From assembly GCA_038850735.1 (NCBI GenBank), contig JAWCLO010000005.1, positions 62,001 to 126,000 on the forward strand: a stretch of 64,000 bases of DNA, given 5' to 3'. Under the pieces are notes generated by a model that worked only from the letters and a program-made list of their open reading frames with translations, had not been told where the DNA came from and made no database searches. The DNA is from Methanomassiliicoccales archaeon. GTDB taxonomy: Archaea; Thermoplasmatota; Thermoplasmata; Methanomassiliicoccales; JACIVX01. Below, one piece after another: positions 16,597 to 25,542 of the stretch. Within the stretch, counting starts at the first letter, position 1. Every line of letters starts with the position of its first letter. The position numbers were made by a program, and so were the translations under genes.

Positions 16597-17621
16597 TTGA
16601 GATAGATGGATCTTACGGCGAGGGGGGGGGACAGTTACTGCGGATGGCAGTTGCACTCTCTGCTCTCACCAAAAAAGAAGTTAGAGTTTTCAATATAAGG
16701 GCAGGAAGACCTAATCCAGGTCTAGCACCACAGCATCTAGCTGCTGTTAAAGGTGTCGCAACAATTTCGAATGCAGAGATCGGTGGCGCTTTGGCAGGTT
16801 CGAAAGAATTGATCTTTCATCCTGGAACTATCCGAGGCGGTCGATACAAAATAGACGTAGGAACTGCAGGGAGCATAACGCTCGTGATGCAAGCATGCCT
16901 TTTGCCGTCTTCCCTCGCTGAGGCGGAAACAGTGCTCGAGATCTCTGGAGGTACAAATGTCAAATGGTCGCCATCGATCGATTACTACAAACTCGTCTTT
17001 CTTCCACTTCTTGAGAAAATTGGAATAAAGGCAAAATTGAGCATAGTGTCGAGAGGCTTTTACCCAGAGGGTGGTGGGAGAGTCGTCGTTGAAGTAACGC
17101 CAACAAGTAAGTTCAAACCCCTTCATTTGGATGATCGCGGAACCTTATCCGAAATCTCAGGTATCTGCTTTTCACAGAATCTTCCAGAGCACATTTCACG
17201 GCGCATGGCTCTCTCGGCAAAGAAAGCGTTAATTGATATATCTGATGCTAAAATATTAACGGAGTCCTCGACTGGCATATCCACTGGTGCGGGCATTTGC
17301 ATAGCAGCGAACTTTGAGAATACAGTTCTTGGATCTGATACACTTGGAGAAAGAGGAGTCCCAGCAGAAGCCGTTGGCTTAGAGGCGGCAAGGAATCTAA
17401 AAGAAGAAATTAATGGTATGGGAACGCTCGATATCCATGCCGCAGACCAAATATTGGCTTATCTAGCACTTTCTGAGGATCGTTCGCAGTTCTTCGTAAA
17501 GAATATTACAAAACATCTCGAGACACAGATTTGGCTGATTGAGAAATTTACTGGCGCAAGATTTCAACTGCAAAAAACACAGAACAGATGGAAAGTTACT
17601 GTCGTCCCTAACCGTACATAA
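16593..17621 (+). CDS. rtcA: RNA 3'-terminal phosphate cyclase
   Basis: RtcA converts RNA 3'-phosphate ends to 2',3'-cyclic phosphates through a covalent histidine-AMP intermediate. The protein is 342 residues with the family signature GEGGGQLLR at 9-17, the RxGRPNPGL region (36-44), the GTAGSITL strand (90-97) and the predicted nucleophile His308 in KHLETQIW. Its role in archaea is probably RNA repair or processing. The gene overlaps the P-type ATPase by 4 nt (ATGA), an odd functional pairing that probably reflects only co-transcription. It overlaps the convergent PAC2 gene by 14 bp at the 3' end. Confidence 0.93.
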   Translation: MIEIDGSYGEGGGQLLRMAVALSALTKKEVRVFNIRAGRPNPGLAPQHLAAVKGVATISNAEIGGALAGSKELIFHPGTIRGGRYKIDVGTAGSITLVMQACLLPSSLAEAETVLEISGGTNVKWSPSIDYYKLVFLPLLEKIGIKAKLSIVSRGFYPEGGGRVVVEVTPTSKFKPLHLDDRGTLSEISGICFSQNLPEHISRRMALSAKKALIDISDAKILTESSTGISTGAGICIAANFENTVLGSDTLGERGVPAEAVGLEAARNLKEEINGMGTLDIHAADQILAYLALSEDRSQFFVKNITKHLETQIWLIEKFTGARFQLQKTQNRWKVTVVPNRT

Positions 17622-18390
17622 TCGATCTCATTCTGGATAGTTCTTCCTTTTTACCAGCTCTCTTATACATTTCCTTCAGTTTCTCCTCGATCGCCACGGC
17701 CTCATCGAGCAACGGCCTTACATCGATTTCTGTATGAAGGAGGATTTTGTCGATTGCGGCCGTAACCGCTGCTGCTGCTCTTGCATCTGGATAATCAGCG
17801 CGGGCTTCGGAAAGAAGAAGCAACACGTCCAGATCCCGGTAGACGCCTTCATTCAACAATGTGGCCGCAAGACCAACTATAACTCCATTCTCGAAAAGTT
17901 GAATTCCGTTGCTTTTTAGTATTTCATTTGCTCTAGCGGTGGATCCTATACCCCATACTCGACTAAGGGCATCGCTCCCAGATTTTGAATCAGCCACGTT
18001 TTCGCTTTCATCAGAACCTGTCTGCACTATCAGACCTTCTGGCGAAATCACCATACCGCATTTATGATCTTCGAACCAATCCATCATCGTCGTTGCCAAA
18101 GATCTAATAAGATTAACAGGTGGCTGGAATTCAGATACGAAGATAGCAACTTTATCTTCACCGCTTTCACCGCCATAGATCCTTACAGGACCAAAGGGTG
18201 TACCATCTTTAACCCAGGATATCGCTGGGAAAAACTCCGAGTCAATCACGCCGATAAGCTCTAGTGGCAGTGTCTTAATGAGATAGTTTGCAGCAATCGA
18301 GCCCACTAGTCCGACGCTTGGAAAGCCGTCTATCACGTAAGCGCCTCTCAAATCCATTTCCTTGAGCTCAACGACTCTAATTTCATCCAT
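17608..18390 (-). CDS. PAC2 family protein (proteasome-assembly-chaperone-like)
   Basis: A soluble 260-residue protein of the archaeal PAC2 group, homologous to the eukaryotic 20S proteasome assembly chaperone PAC2. Typical segments are VIDGFPSVGLVGSIAANYLI (25-44), the strand AIFVSEFQPP, and late GVIVGLAATLLNEG followed by SEARADYPDARAAA. The C-terminal 45 residues are a charged helix. In archaea a role in proteasome assembly is suggested but not established for all paralogues. No proteasome subunit gene lies in this window. It is divergent from arfC with about 130 bp between them. Confidence 0.87.
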   Translation of the reverse strand: MDEIRVVELKEMDLRGAYVIDGFPSVGLVGSIAANYLIKTLPLELIGVIDSEFFPAISWVKDGTPFGPVRIYGGESGEDKVAIFVSEFQPPVNLIRSLATTMMDWFEDHKCGMVISPEGLIVQTGSDESENVADSKSGSDALSRVWGIGSTARANEILKSNGIQLFENGVIVGLAATLLNEGVYRDLDVLLLLSEARADYPDARAAAAVTAAIDKILLHTEIDVRPLLDEAVAIEEKLKEMYKRAGKKEELSRMRSIMYG

Positions 18391-18523
18391 TGATGTTAAA
18401 ATTCAAATCAAGATACTTAATAATTGGGAATTCTCGTGCTTGATGCGCATGTAGCACAACAAATCAACAAGTCTTGAGCCATTTCAGGAAAGGGGAGCGG
18501 AAATATTATCAGGCATTTAGATC

Positions 18524-19183
18524 ATGAATCGCCTGATGAGACCTTTCGTTATTGTGAACTGCGCAATGACAGCTGATGGCAAGATCGCAGGAAGAGAAAG
18601 AAGGCAGGTAAGAATTTCCTCTGAGGAAGACCTAGAAAGAGTTAGAAAATTGAGGGCATCGTGCGATGCGATTCTCGTAGGCGTCGGAACCGTCCTTGCA
18701 GACGACCCTCATCTTACTGTAAAAGGCACACCGAAGGGGGGCAATCCTCTGCGAGTCGTTCTCGATTCAAGAGGGCGAACTCCAGAGAATGCGAGAGTTC
18801 TCAATGGCTGTGCACCCACACTCATCGTAACAACGGAGTTTTGCCAGAAAACTTGGAAAAATGCTGAGGTGGTCAGATTTGGCAAGGAGAGGGTGGATAT
18901 AAGACGGCTTCTTTCATATCTCTATAACAAAGGAGTCCGATTACTTCTTGTAGAGGGGGGCGGCGAGACTATATGGTCATTTTTTAAAGGAGGGTTTGTC
19001 GATAGATATTTTGTATTTGTTGGCGATATTATTCTAGGTGGCCGGGAGGCACCAACCCCGGTGGACGGAGAGGGGTTTTTATCTCATGAGGCAATCCATT
19101 TAAACCTCATTTCGTTTGAACGCTTAGGAAACGGCGTACTCCTAGAGTACGAGGTTGTATATGATGGAAAGAAACAAAGTTAG
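18524..19183 (+). CDS. arfC: Archaeal riboflavin reductase (RibD C-terminal type)
   Basis: Product: 2,5-diamino-6-(ribosylamino)-4(3H)-pyrimidinone 5'-phosphate reductase, which uses NAD(P)H to reduce the ribose side chain in the archaeal/fungal order of riboflavin and F420 precursor synthesis. It is 219 residues with the RibD-C/DHFR-like fold: CAMTADGKIAG, the substrate/cofactor region VGVGTVLADDPHLTV, and VEGGGETIWSF near the C-terminus. There is no deaminase domain, as expected for the archaeal enzyme. ATG 18524 is used; ATG 18536 (MRPFVIV) is an equally plausible start. It overlaps the Mut7-C gene downstream. Confidence 0.92.
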   Translation: MNRLMRPFVIVNCAMTADGKIAGRERRQVRISSEEDLERVRKLRASCDAILVGVGTVLADDPHLTVKGTPKGGNPLRVVLDSRGRTPENARVLNGCAPTLIVTTEFCQKTWKNAEVVRFGKERVDIRRLLSYLYNKGVRLLLVEGGGETIWSFFKGGFVDRYFVFVGDIILGGREAPTPVDGEGFLSHEAIHLNLISFERLGNGVLLEYEVVYDGKKQS

Positions 19184-19646
19184 GTTTGCAACTGATGAAA
19201 TGCTGGGTTCTCTATCGAGGTGGTTGCGCATATTAGGCTATGACACAGAATACCTCAAGGGCATGAAAGACGAAGAAATTGAAGCATTTGTATTATCGGA
19301 GGAGAGGGTATTACTCACCAGAGATAAAGACTTAGCAAGAAGACTAAGAAGAAGAGCTCTGTGCATCAAAAGCGATGAAATTCGCGATCAATTGCAGCAA
19401 GTCATTATTGAATTTGATTTGAAAATCAACGGTGAGTTCACTAGATGCACACTATGCAACGGAGAATTGCGTGAGGTTCCAATAGTAGAAGTCGAAAAAG
19501 AAGTTCCGCAAGGAGTGATATTGAATACGACAGAATTCTATCGCTGCAACCGGTGTGGCAAGATCTACTGGAAGGGGTCACACTGGAACAACATTATGAA
19601 GCAACTTAACATCCTGAATTCTTCTGCGAAAGTAAATAACCGATAA
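19164..19646 (+). CDS. Mut7-C RNase-domain protein
   Basis: A Mut7-C (formerly DUF82) protein of about 160 residues, a PIN-like nuclease fold fused to a zinc ribbon. Visible features are the acidic N-terminal DEMLGSLSRWLRILGYDT, the second acidic cluster LLTRDKDLARR, and paired cysteine knuckles CTLC and CNRC about 35 residues apart. RNase activity is predicted for the family, chiefly from structure comparison. The start is ATG 19164, or ATG 19161; TTG 19155 is possible. The reading frame overlaps the end of arfC by about 20 bp, so translation is probably coupled. Confidence 0.85.
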   Translation: MERNKVRFATDEMLGSLSRWLRILGYDTEYLKGMKDEEIEAFVLSEERVLLTRDKDLARRLRRRALCIKSDEIRDQLQQVIIEFDLKINGEFTRCTLCNGELREVPIVEVEKEVPQGVILNTTEFYRCNRCGKIYWKGSHWNNIMKQLNILNSSAKVNNR

Positions 19647-19704
19647 AATAATTCAAACTGAGGGAAATGAACAATTCCTATTTCGATTGTTCAAGATTCC
19701 TGAC

Positions 19705-20682
19705 CTATATCATGTAATAATCTTCCGAAATGATTTTTCCGTTTCCCGCATTCAATATCATGACGCCGTGTATTCCCTCGACACACCAAATGGGAATGTA
19801 GAAAATACCCATATCTTTGATCAAAACATCTTCTGGACTTGGCGATACCGTTTTCTTTTCAACTATAGTGATTTGGCCGGTGTCCCTGATGATCTCTTGC
19901 TCATGAGTATGGATCTTGATGACTTCGCTCTTGACGAGATTCCTTGCTTCATCTGCATCAAAGGTGGGTTCCAATCTCTTGAATACATGGTCAAGGGACA
20001 ATACAATATCGACGTTTTCATTCCATGACTCCACCTTTCCGGTCAACGCATTGACCGCTAAACAACCACGCTCAGCACCCACTTTGATCTTGTCCAAAAA
20101 AAGGTCGCATGAATATTGATATACAAAATATGGCACTAATTCCAGTCTATACCTAAAACCACCAACAGTTTGTCTAGATATCTCCTTTACGTCTTCGATG
20201 CTTATAACTGGTTTGATGATTCTTTCACTTAATTCTGAGCCATGCATTTCCTCAAGAATTTCTGGAGCTACAATCTGTGGATAATCATCCGCGATTAATT
20301 CATCGATGAGCCCGTGATCGTGTTCCCCCAGAAGCTTCTCGATGCGCGTGCGTCCAATCTCTTTAGCAATGGCTTCTCTGTCCCAAATGATTACTGACGG
20401 GTCTATGGCTTGGACCGTCACCTCCGAGATTGGGTTAAGTGACGCAATGACTTTCTTTCCCTTAAATCCACTTAGATCGCTGGCGAATTTACGAATCCTT
20501 TTTTCATCTTCCTTTCCATCTAGCAGCAAGAAAGCAATTTCGATAGGGCCTTTTTTGCCAATGATCCTATCTACTTCCTCAATTATTTGAAACTCCCTTG
20601 AACTCAATATTTCTTTAACCACACTGCTCAGGGAGGTCAATTTAGCACCAGATCCACAATGAAGTTCACAAAATAAAAACAT
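19705..20682 (-). CDS. Uncharacterised two-domain protein
   Basis: A protein of 325 residues that I cannot assign. The N-terminal half (to about 140) is alpha-beta with CELHCGSG near the start and IDPSVIIWDREAIAKEIGR later, an arrangement reminiscent of restriction-endonuclease-like or Rossmann-like domains. The C-terminal half has strands and a segment CLAVNALTGKVESW resembling PepSY-type units; it ends with a repeat of that idea, VMILNAGNGKIIS. ATG 20682 is chosen because a CTATATGG box near 20702-20711 predicts transcription from about 20680, leaderless. The frame is open upstream but lacks protein-like sequence. No operon partner. Confidence 0.6.
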   Translation of the reverse strand: MFLFCELHCGSGAKLTSLSSVVKEILSSREFQIIEEVDRIIGKKGPIEIAFLLLDGKEDEKRIRKFASDLSGFKGKKVIASLNPISEVTVQAIDPSVIIWDREAIAKEIGRTRIEKLLGEHDHGLIDELIADDYPQIVAPEILEEMHGSELSERIIKPVISIEDVKEISRQTVGGFRYRLELVPYFVYQYSCDLFLDKIKVGAERGCLAVNALTGKVESWNENVDIVLSLDHVFKRLEPTFDADEARNLVKSEVIKIHTHEQEIIRDTGQITIVEKKTVSPSPEDVLIKDMGIFYIPIWCVEGIHGVMILNAGNGKIISEDYYMI

Positions 20683-20972
20683 TATCACAGAAAAAGGTCG
20701 GAATACCATATAGACCCGCAGATGGTGAAGCAATGGGGTTCTTGATATATCGTATGTCCTCTGCGAAGAATGCAAGGCTAGAATTTGAGAAGGGAGAAAC
20801 GTTGCAGCTAATACTGTATGAAATGCCATATGCATTGGCTCGACGTGAATATTTAGAAAATTTGCATTATCTCGACTTTAACGCTTGCTACCAAGTACAT
20901 ATGAAGATTTTTCAGGAACCGAGTAAATTATAAGTACAACCTGTTAGCAAAAAAAGTAGAATTACAAGATCG

Positions 20973-22256
20973 ATGAAGGTAGATCTCATGGAGGAACTGA
21001 GGAGGCGGTTAGAGATTTCAAGCGATGCGTTGTCAGAAATTAACAAATTTCTCATGGACCCCAATAATAAATTGGTTAATGCGATTCTTTCGATTATCAA
21101 AAAATATGGCACTCCAGAGGAAATAAATGAAAAGGCACGTCGAGCCAGAAGTCTAGAGTTTATGTTTAAGCGACTTGAGGCAATTAACTCGCCTTATTTA
21201 AAAGATCTAAAATGGTTGATGCAGGTCAGGGATGAAGGTAAATTCATTTCCATTCGAGAATTCAGGAAAAAGGTGATTGGTGAAAAGGCAGACATGGTAT
21301 CATTCAACGAGAGATTCCCCGTAGTTCTCGAAATAAGTGCTCTCCAATATTTCCCATGGCTTATTGCTGAGGCGGAACAAGCAATAAGAAATCGAGAAAT
21401 CATGCCGTCGAGATACATTCGGGTTCGTAAAATGAAGGAGCAGGAAGCTGATCAGGGTGACATTATAGCAACAGCAGCTGCGATGCAGATTATAGGTGCT
21501 TCTTACGTCGAAACTTTAGACACTAGAGGTACCGATGGTTCAAATATTCATCTCGGTGGTCCTGAAACCATAACTGGTTACTTTGGCGGGGTTGGACAGC
21601 CGAACGAACATGCGCTACAATACATCGATGAATTCCTTTACTATTACACGAATTATGGAATCAAACAGGTATTGAACGTCAACCCTGGTACCGTTTTGCT
21701 AGGATACATATTGCATAGACTCGGAATTGACATGGAATTCAAAATATCAGTTTTCATGGGAAATGACAACCCATATTCGGTCTTATGGACGCTCATGACG
21801 GCGAAGCTATTTTCAAGACCAGATGGTACAACTCCACTTGTTGGTTTCAACCTCAGCAACTCTGTCAATGTTGATACGTTGGAAAAGACCGCATACATTC
21901 GCCGGGAGCTCGGCCTTGAAAAAGCGGTAAGAATTGAACATCACATAACTGAAACTTGGAAAAGTATCGTGAGGCAACCATACAATCGCAGAGATGATCT
22001 TCTCGCAGTCGCCGACCATATTCCGAATATTGCTGCGAAACATGAGGGCGGGGAGATAGATGTAGAGAAAATGAGAGAGCACCCATCAGACATCCTCGAC
22101 TACTTCAGGGATAAAAAAGAGGTCATAGAATCCGGTCATATGCCATTATTAGAAAGGAATTACCTCGACAAACACGATGCGGTGAACAAGACTGCAGAAG
22201 CACTTGTCAGAAAGGGGCTATCGTTTGTCGCTGCATGGAATCTCCACAGGTATTAG
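20973..22256 (+). CDS. Conserved-looking protein of unknown function, possible enzyme
   Basis: A soluble protein of 427 residues that I do not recognise. An N-terminal helical domain (1-140) is followed by a Gly-rich region with enzyme-like motifs: ETLDTRGTDGSNIHLGGPETITGYFGGVGQPNEH (quoted in parts: DTRGTDGS, GGPETITGYFGG) and VNPGTVLLGYILHRLGI. Later there is a string of His/Glu (IEHHITETW) and an acidic C-terminal third. The strand-helix alternation in the middle would suit an alpha/beta barrel. The start is ATG 20973 or ATG 20988. A TAAATTATAAG box at about 20923-20934 supplies a promoter. It stands alone between two divergent or unrelated genes; T-rich DNA follows the stop. Confidence 0.6.
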   Translation: MKVDLMEELRRRLEISSDALSEINKFLMDPNNKLVNAILSIIKKYGTPEEINEKARRARSLEFMFKRLEAINSPYLKDLKWLMQVRDEGKFISIREFRKKVIGEKADMVSFNERFPVVLEISALQYFPWLIAEAEQAIRNREIMPSRYIRVRKMKEQEADQGDIIATAAAMQIIGASYVETLDTRGTDGSNIHLGGPETITGYFGGVGQPNEHALQYIDEFLYYYTNYGIKQVLNVNPGTVLLGYILHRLGIDMEFKISVFMGNDNPYSVLWTLMTAKLFSRPDGTTPLVGFNLSNSVNVDTLEKTAYIRRELGLEKAVRIEHHITETWKSIVRQPYNRRDDLLAVADHIPNIAAKHEGGEIDVEKMREHPSDILDYFRDKKEVIESGHMPLLERNYLDKHDAVNKTAEALVRKGLSFVAAWNLHRY

Positions 22257-22368
22257 AATATTTTTGTTTTTTTGATAATCTGGGTTCGTTTTTTTTCAAT
22301 CATAATCTGGAGATAATTCGTGTTCTCCCGTAGAAAGTTTAATTAACGATCAATTTTCTTGAAAAAGC

Positions 22369-22848
22369 GTGAAGCTACGAAGATTCCTGCAATTCATATC
22401 CATTTCAATGGTTATAATTGGTTTAGCACTGGTCTTGGCGGCCCTCTTAATTGGAGAGCTACACGTAGCGCTCTTCCTCATTTTCCCTATTATCTATGGT
22501 TCAGGAGCACTAGGTTCTGCTGCGATCATTATCATCTTTTTCGGATTTCTCATCCTAATCCTGGCATTTTTCATGAGTCCTTACGGATGTGAAGATCTAT
22601 CAAAAAGGAATTTGTCAAAAACCTCTTGGATTTCTAGGGAAAAACACGACAAATTTGAAGACTTTTCCAATGACGATGACAAATGGAAAGAGGGTCTGGA
22701 AAAGAGAGCAATAAAAACTAAGGGGGCGGGAGTTGTACTAATCGGTCCAGTGCCAATCATTTTTGGATCTGAGCCGAGGATGGTCATTGTTGCGATGCTG
22801 CTCGCCATTGCTATGATCGTTTTAGTGATCATACTCGCCTTCATTTAG
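22369..22848 (+). CDS. DUF131 / TIGR00304-type membrane protein
   Basis: A 159-residue membrane protein with two N-terminal helices (about 8-30 and 33-68), a polar cytoplasmic or external loop rich in Lys and Asp, then the family hallmark GAGVVLIGPVPIIFGS and a final helix. The hallmark places it in the archaeal DUF131 (TIGR00304) group, of unknown function. The start is GTG 22369. A TTTAATTAA box at 22338-22346 predicts transcription right at this codon, so the message is leaderless. Its end overlaps the convergent small gene by 27 bp. Confidence 0.8.
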   Translation: MKLRRFLQFISISMVIIGLALVLAALLIGELHVALFLIFPIIYGSGALGSAAIIIIFFGFLILILAFFMSPYGCEDLSKRNLSKTSWISREKHDKFEDFSNDDDKWKEGLEKRAIKTKGAGVVLIGPVPIIFGSEPRMVIVAMLLAIAMIVLVIILAFI

Positions 22849-23052
22849 TCCCTTGGTCAATAAATTTCCAGCTTCGTAAAGCGACATTTTCTTCTTTCTT
22901 GCAATTTCCCGCAACTCCCCTATGATTCTGAGATAGTCATCAAATGAGCGTCCATTTCTGCGAAGTACCCGGCCAAGAGTTTTCTCGAATGGTTCGTCCT
23001 TCCGCACTCGTTCTAGCGCATCCTTTATTGCAGCGATGTCCTCACTGTTCAT
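22822..23052 (-). CDS. Small helical protein coupled to guaAa
   Basis: A 76-residue charged helical protein without a known family; it has helices at about 4-20, 24-34, 36-52 and 55-72. The ATG at 23052 overlaps the TGA of the GMP synthase amidotransferase gene as ATGA, so translation is coupled and a link with GMP synthesis is possible. The alternative ATG 23061 would overlap further. No cysteine motif or membrane segment. It could be a regulator of, or connector between, the split GMP synthase subunits, but nothing in the sequence proves that. Confidence 0.62.
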   Translation of the reverse strand: MNSEDIAAIKDALERVRKDEPFEKTLGRVLRRNGRSFDDYLRIIGELREIARKKKMSLYEAGNLLTKGLNEGEYDH

Positions 23053-23624
23053 TTTTTCCATCCTTCAACGATTCTAAGAAAATTACGGAAAATTTCCATT
23101 CCATATTCGGTGTGTTCGACTTCTGGATGAAATTGGAGCCCGTATATAGGTTTCTTTTTCATTCTGATAGCTTCAACTGGACAATTATCTGAGTGGGCCA
23201 AAACTTCGAACGAATCTGGTACCGCCGTCACCTCATCGTTATGAGATTCCCAAACTGTAAAACGATTTGGGAGTCCTGTAAATAAATCGTCCGCATCGTC
23301 CACATAAATGATCGTCTTGCCAAATTCTGGAACTCTCGCAGGCTCAGTCCTACCGCCAAATTTCATGCACATATATTGCATGCCCGCGCAAATTCCCAGT
23401 ATTGGAAAATCGGCCATCTCCAGATATTCACCATTACGGCCCATTCGATCAGCGTCGAGCGCAACGCGCGGCGCACCGCCAGAAAGAACGAGGGCATCTG
23501 CATTGCCCAGCTTTTCAAAAGGCGTCGTATTCGGAACAATAATTGAATCGACACCAAGATATCTGAGAACTCTCCACTCCCTATGCGTCCATTGTCCTCC
23601 ATTGTCAATGACGTACACCTTCAT
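23049..23624 (-). CDS. guaAa: GMP synthase, glutamine amidotransferase subunit
   Basis: Class I glutamine amidotransferase that delivers ammonia to XMP in the last step of GMP synthesis; a separate protein in archaea. The catalytic triad is in view: the nucleophile Cys in the LGICAGMQ elbow, and His and Glu in LQFHPEVEHT. N-terminal MKVYVIDNGGQWTH is typical of archaeal GuaAa. Length is 191 residues from ATG 23624; the slightly longer frame adds only five residues. A CTTAAATAC box about 30 nt upstream supports this start. It is not adjacent to its partner guaAb, being separated by a HAD gene on the other strand. Confidence 0.93.
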   Translation of the reverse strand: MKVYVIDNGGQWTHREWRVLRYLGVDSIIVPNTTPFEKLGNADALVLSGGAPRVALDADRMGRNGEYLEMADFPILGICAGMQYMCMKFGGRTEPARVPEFGKTIIYVDDADDLFTGLPNRFTVWESHNDEVTAVPDSFEVLAHSDNCPVEAIRMKKKPIYGLQFHPEVEHTEYGMEIFRNFLRIVEGWKK

Positions 23625-23847
23625 CGACGTGTAAAACATATGCTTTGTATTTAAGGGATGTTTAGCCTCCTAATCAACATATGTGTACCGTATGCATTCA
23701 ATTGTGTTATCTACTGGGAGATATATATTTGGAATCAGATGCAAAACACGATTTGAAAGAAATTATTGCCAGGATAAACACAAACTCTCAATAAGTGATC
23801 GAAGTAACTTGAAAAACCAAACGATATTATTAATAGAGAAATCTTAC

Positions 23848-24594
23848 ATGAATCACATCGTGAAAGCGATATTTTTCGACCTGGGTCATACGCTAATTGA
23901 CTACTATCACGATTGGAAAGAGCCCGAGTGTAAGGCGATAAGGAGAGTTTATCGAATTATGAAAGAGGATTATGGACTTGGAGTTGAAGAAGATAATTTC
24001 TGTTCCTGCCTCGGCAATTTACTGGCTGAGGCAAGAGAGATCAAGCTGGCGAGATCGATTGAGATACCCCTTTCTGACATTCTCAATCGGTGCTTTCGCC
24101 AATATGGTTGTGATGGCGATGAAGGCCTCATAGAGCGGAGTCTTACAGCATTTTACGAAACTTTGCTGGAAGATCGCCGGTTGATTTCTGGCACAAAGGA
24201 GATGCTAGAAAGGCTTAGTGAATTGGGGTACGCACTTGGTCTCATATCGGACGTGGCCTGGGGGTTGCCCTCGGAGTTCCCTTTAAAAGATATGCATCAT
24301 TACAATATTGATGTATACTTTGATGATCTTGTTTTTTCAACTGATGTCGGTCTGAGAAAACCTAATCCAAAAATCTTCAAGATAGCACTGTCTAATTTGA
24401 ATTCAAGACCTGAAGATGCAATTTTTGTAGGCAACTCGCTGCAAGCCGACATCAAAGGTGCAAAGAATGTTGGTATGATTGGAATTTTGAAAGAATCGAA
24501 ATTTTACCAACATGATGATTCTATCAAGCCCGATGATAGAATTTCTAACTGGAATGAAATTGATCGCATCCTGCTGAAATATGATAAGCGCTAG
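23848..24594 (+). CDS. HAD-superfamily hydrolase
   Basis: Haloacid-dehalogenase-like hydrolase of 248 residues with an inserted helical cap after motif I (about 20-105). Motif I is FFDLGHT (nucleophile Asp11). The second Asp normal in phosphatases is Gly here, as also seen in several dehalogenase-like and phosphatase-like members. Motif II is LISDV, motif III Lys falls in GLRKPNP, and motif IV is FVGNSLQADIKGAKN. The substrate is unknown; phosphoglycolate-type phosphatases are relatives. The ATG at 23848 fits a CGATATTATTAAT box at 23821-23833 about 20-25 nt upstream; sequence before it is not family-like. Confidence 0.82.
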   Translation: MNHIVKAIFFDLGHTLIDYYHDWKEPECKAIRRVYRIMKEDYGLGVEEDNFCSCLGNLLAEAREIKLARSIEIPLSDILNRCFRQYGCDGDEGLIERSLTAFYETLLEDRRLISGTKEMLERLSELGYALGLISDVAWGLPSEFPLKDMHHYNIDVYFDDLVFSTDVGLRKPNPKIFKIALSNLNSRPEDAIFVGNSLQADIKGAKNVGMIGILKESKFYQHDDSIKPDDRISNWNEIDRILLKYDKR

Positions 24595-25542
24595 CTATTC
24601 CCATTCAATTGTCGCCGGAGGTTTATCAGTTATATCATAAACCACTCTATTCACCTTGTCTTTCATTTCGTTAACAATACGCTGGGATATCCTTTCGAGA
24701 ACGTCATGTGGAATCTTCGAATAAGTGGCAGTCATCGCATCGACTGAGTCAACGGCTCTTATTGCCACAGTTCTGCCATATGCACGCCTGTCACCCTGAA
24801 CGCCAACAGATCTCACTGGAAGCAAAACTGCAAAATACTGCCAAGGTTTCATCATCTTTTCATTTTCAACTGCTCTTTCGATCTCCTCCTCAACGATCGC
24901 GCACGCCTTTCTCACAATTTCCACAGATTCACGTGTAACTTCCCCAATGATCCTCACCGCGAGAGCCGGTCCTGGAAACGGCTGACGTTCTGAAACCTCA
25001 ATTCCTAGATATCTTGCGACTTTTCTCACTTCATCCTTGTAAAGATCGCGTAGAGGCTCCACAAGTTTCAACTTCATATCAGATGGCAAACCACCAACGT
25101 TATGATGCGTCTTGATGGTGTCCCGTAGGCTATCCCCACTTTCAATCCAATCTGGTGCTATTGTCCCCTGAACGAGATACTCAGCGCCATATTCTTCCGC
25201 AGCTTGCTCAAACACCCTAATGAATCTTTCACCGATAATTTTCCTTTTCTTTTCTGGATCGACAATACCTTTCAATGCGCTGAAAAATTCACCAGAAGCG
25301 TCAATGATTTTATGATTAATGCCAAGTCGGGAGAGCATATTCTCAACGGTCTCGCTCTCCCCCATTCTCATGAGTCCAGTATCTACATATACAGCTAGGA
25401 GACGATTGCCAACGGCCTTACTTGCAAGAACAGCTGCAACAGTGCTATCGACGCCTCCTGAACAGGCAATAATCGCTTTTCCTTGAATTATCTTCGACAA
25501 TTCCTCTACCTTTTCGGCGACAAATTTCTCCACATCGAACAT
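24595..25542 (-). CDS. guaAb: GMP synthase, ATP-pyrophosphatase subunit
   Basis: Adenylates XMP and accepts ammonia from the amidotransferase subunit to form GMP; 315 residues. The PP-loop is ACSGGVDST (25-33), followed by the family stretches VQGTIAPD, KTHHNVGGLP and PFPGPALAVRI. The C-terminal dimerisation domain ends YDITDKPPATIEWE. ATG overlaps the purE stop codon (TAATG) and has a GGAGG ribosome-binding site inside purE, so the two are co-translated. A purE-guaAb pair joins an early and the final purine step. Confidence 0.95.
   Translation of the reverse strand: MFDVEKFVAEKVEELSKIIQGKAIIACSGGVDSTVAAVLASKAVGNRLLAVYVDTGLMRMGESETVENMLSRLGINHKIIDASGEFFSALKGIVDPEKKRKIIGERFIRVFEQAAEEYGAEYLVQGTIAPDWIESGDSLRDTIKTHHNVGGLPSDMKLKLVEPLRDLYKDEVRKVARYLGIEVSERQPFPGPALAVRIIGEVTRESVEIVRKACAIVEEEIERAVENEKMMKPWQYFAVLLPVRSVGVQGDRRAYGRTVAIRAVDSVDAMTATYSKIPHDVLERISQRIVNEMKDKVNRVVYDITDKPPATIEWE

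Noticed and set aside
20733-20933. 66-codon frame in the promoter space before the 427-residue gene
   Set aside because: It lies across the promoters of both divergent genes and has no start signals.
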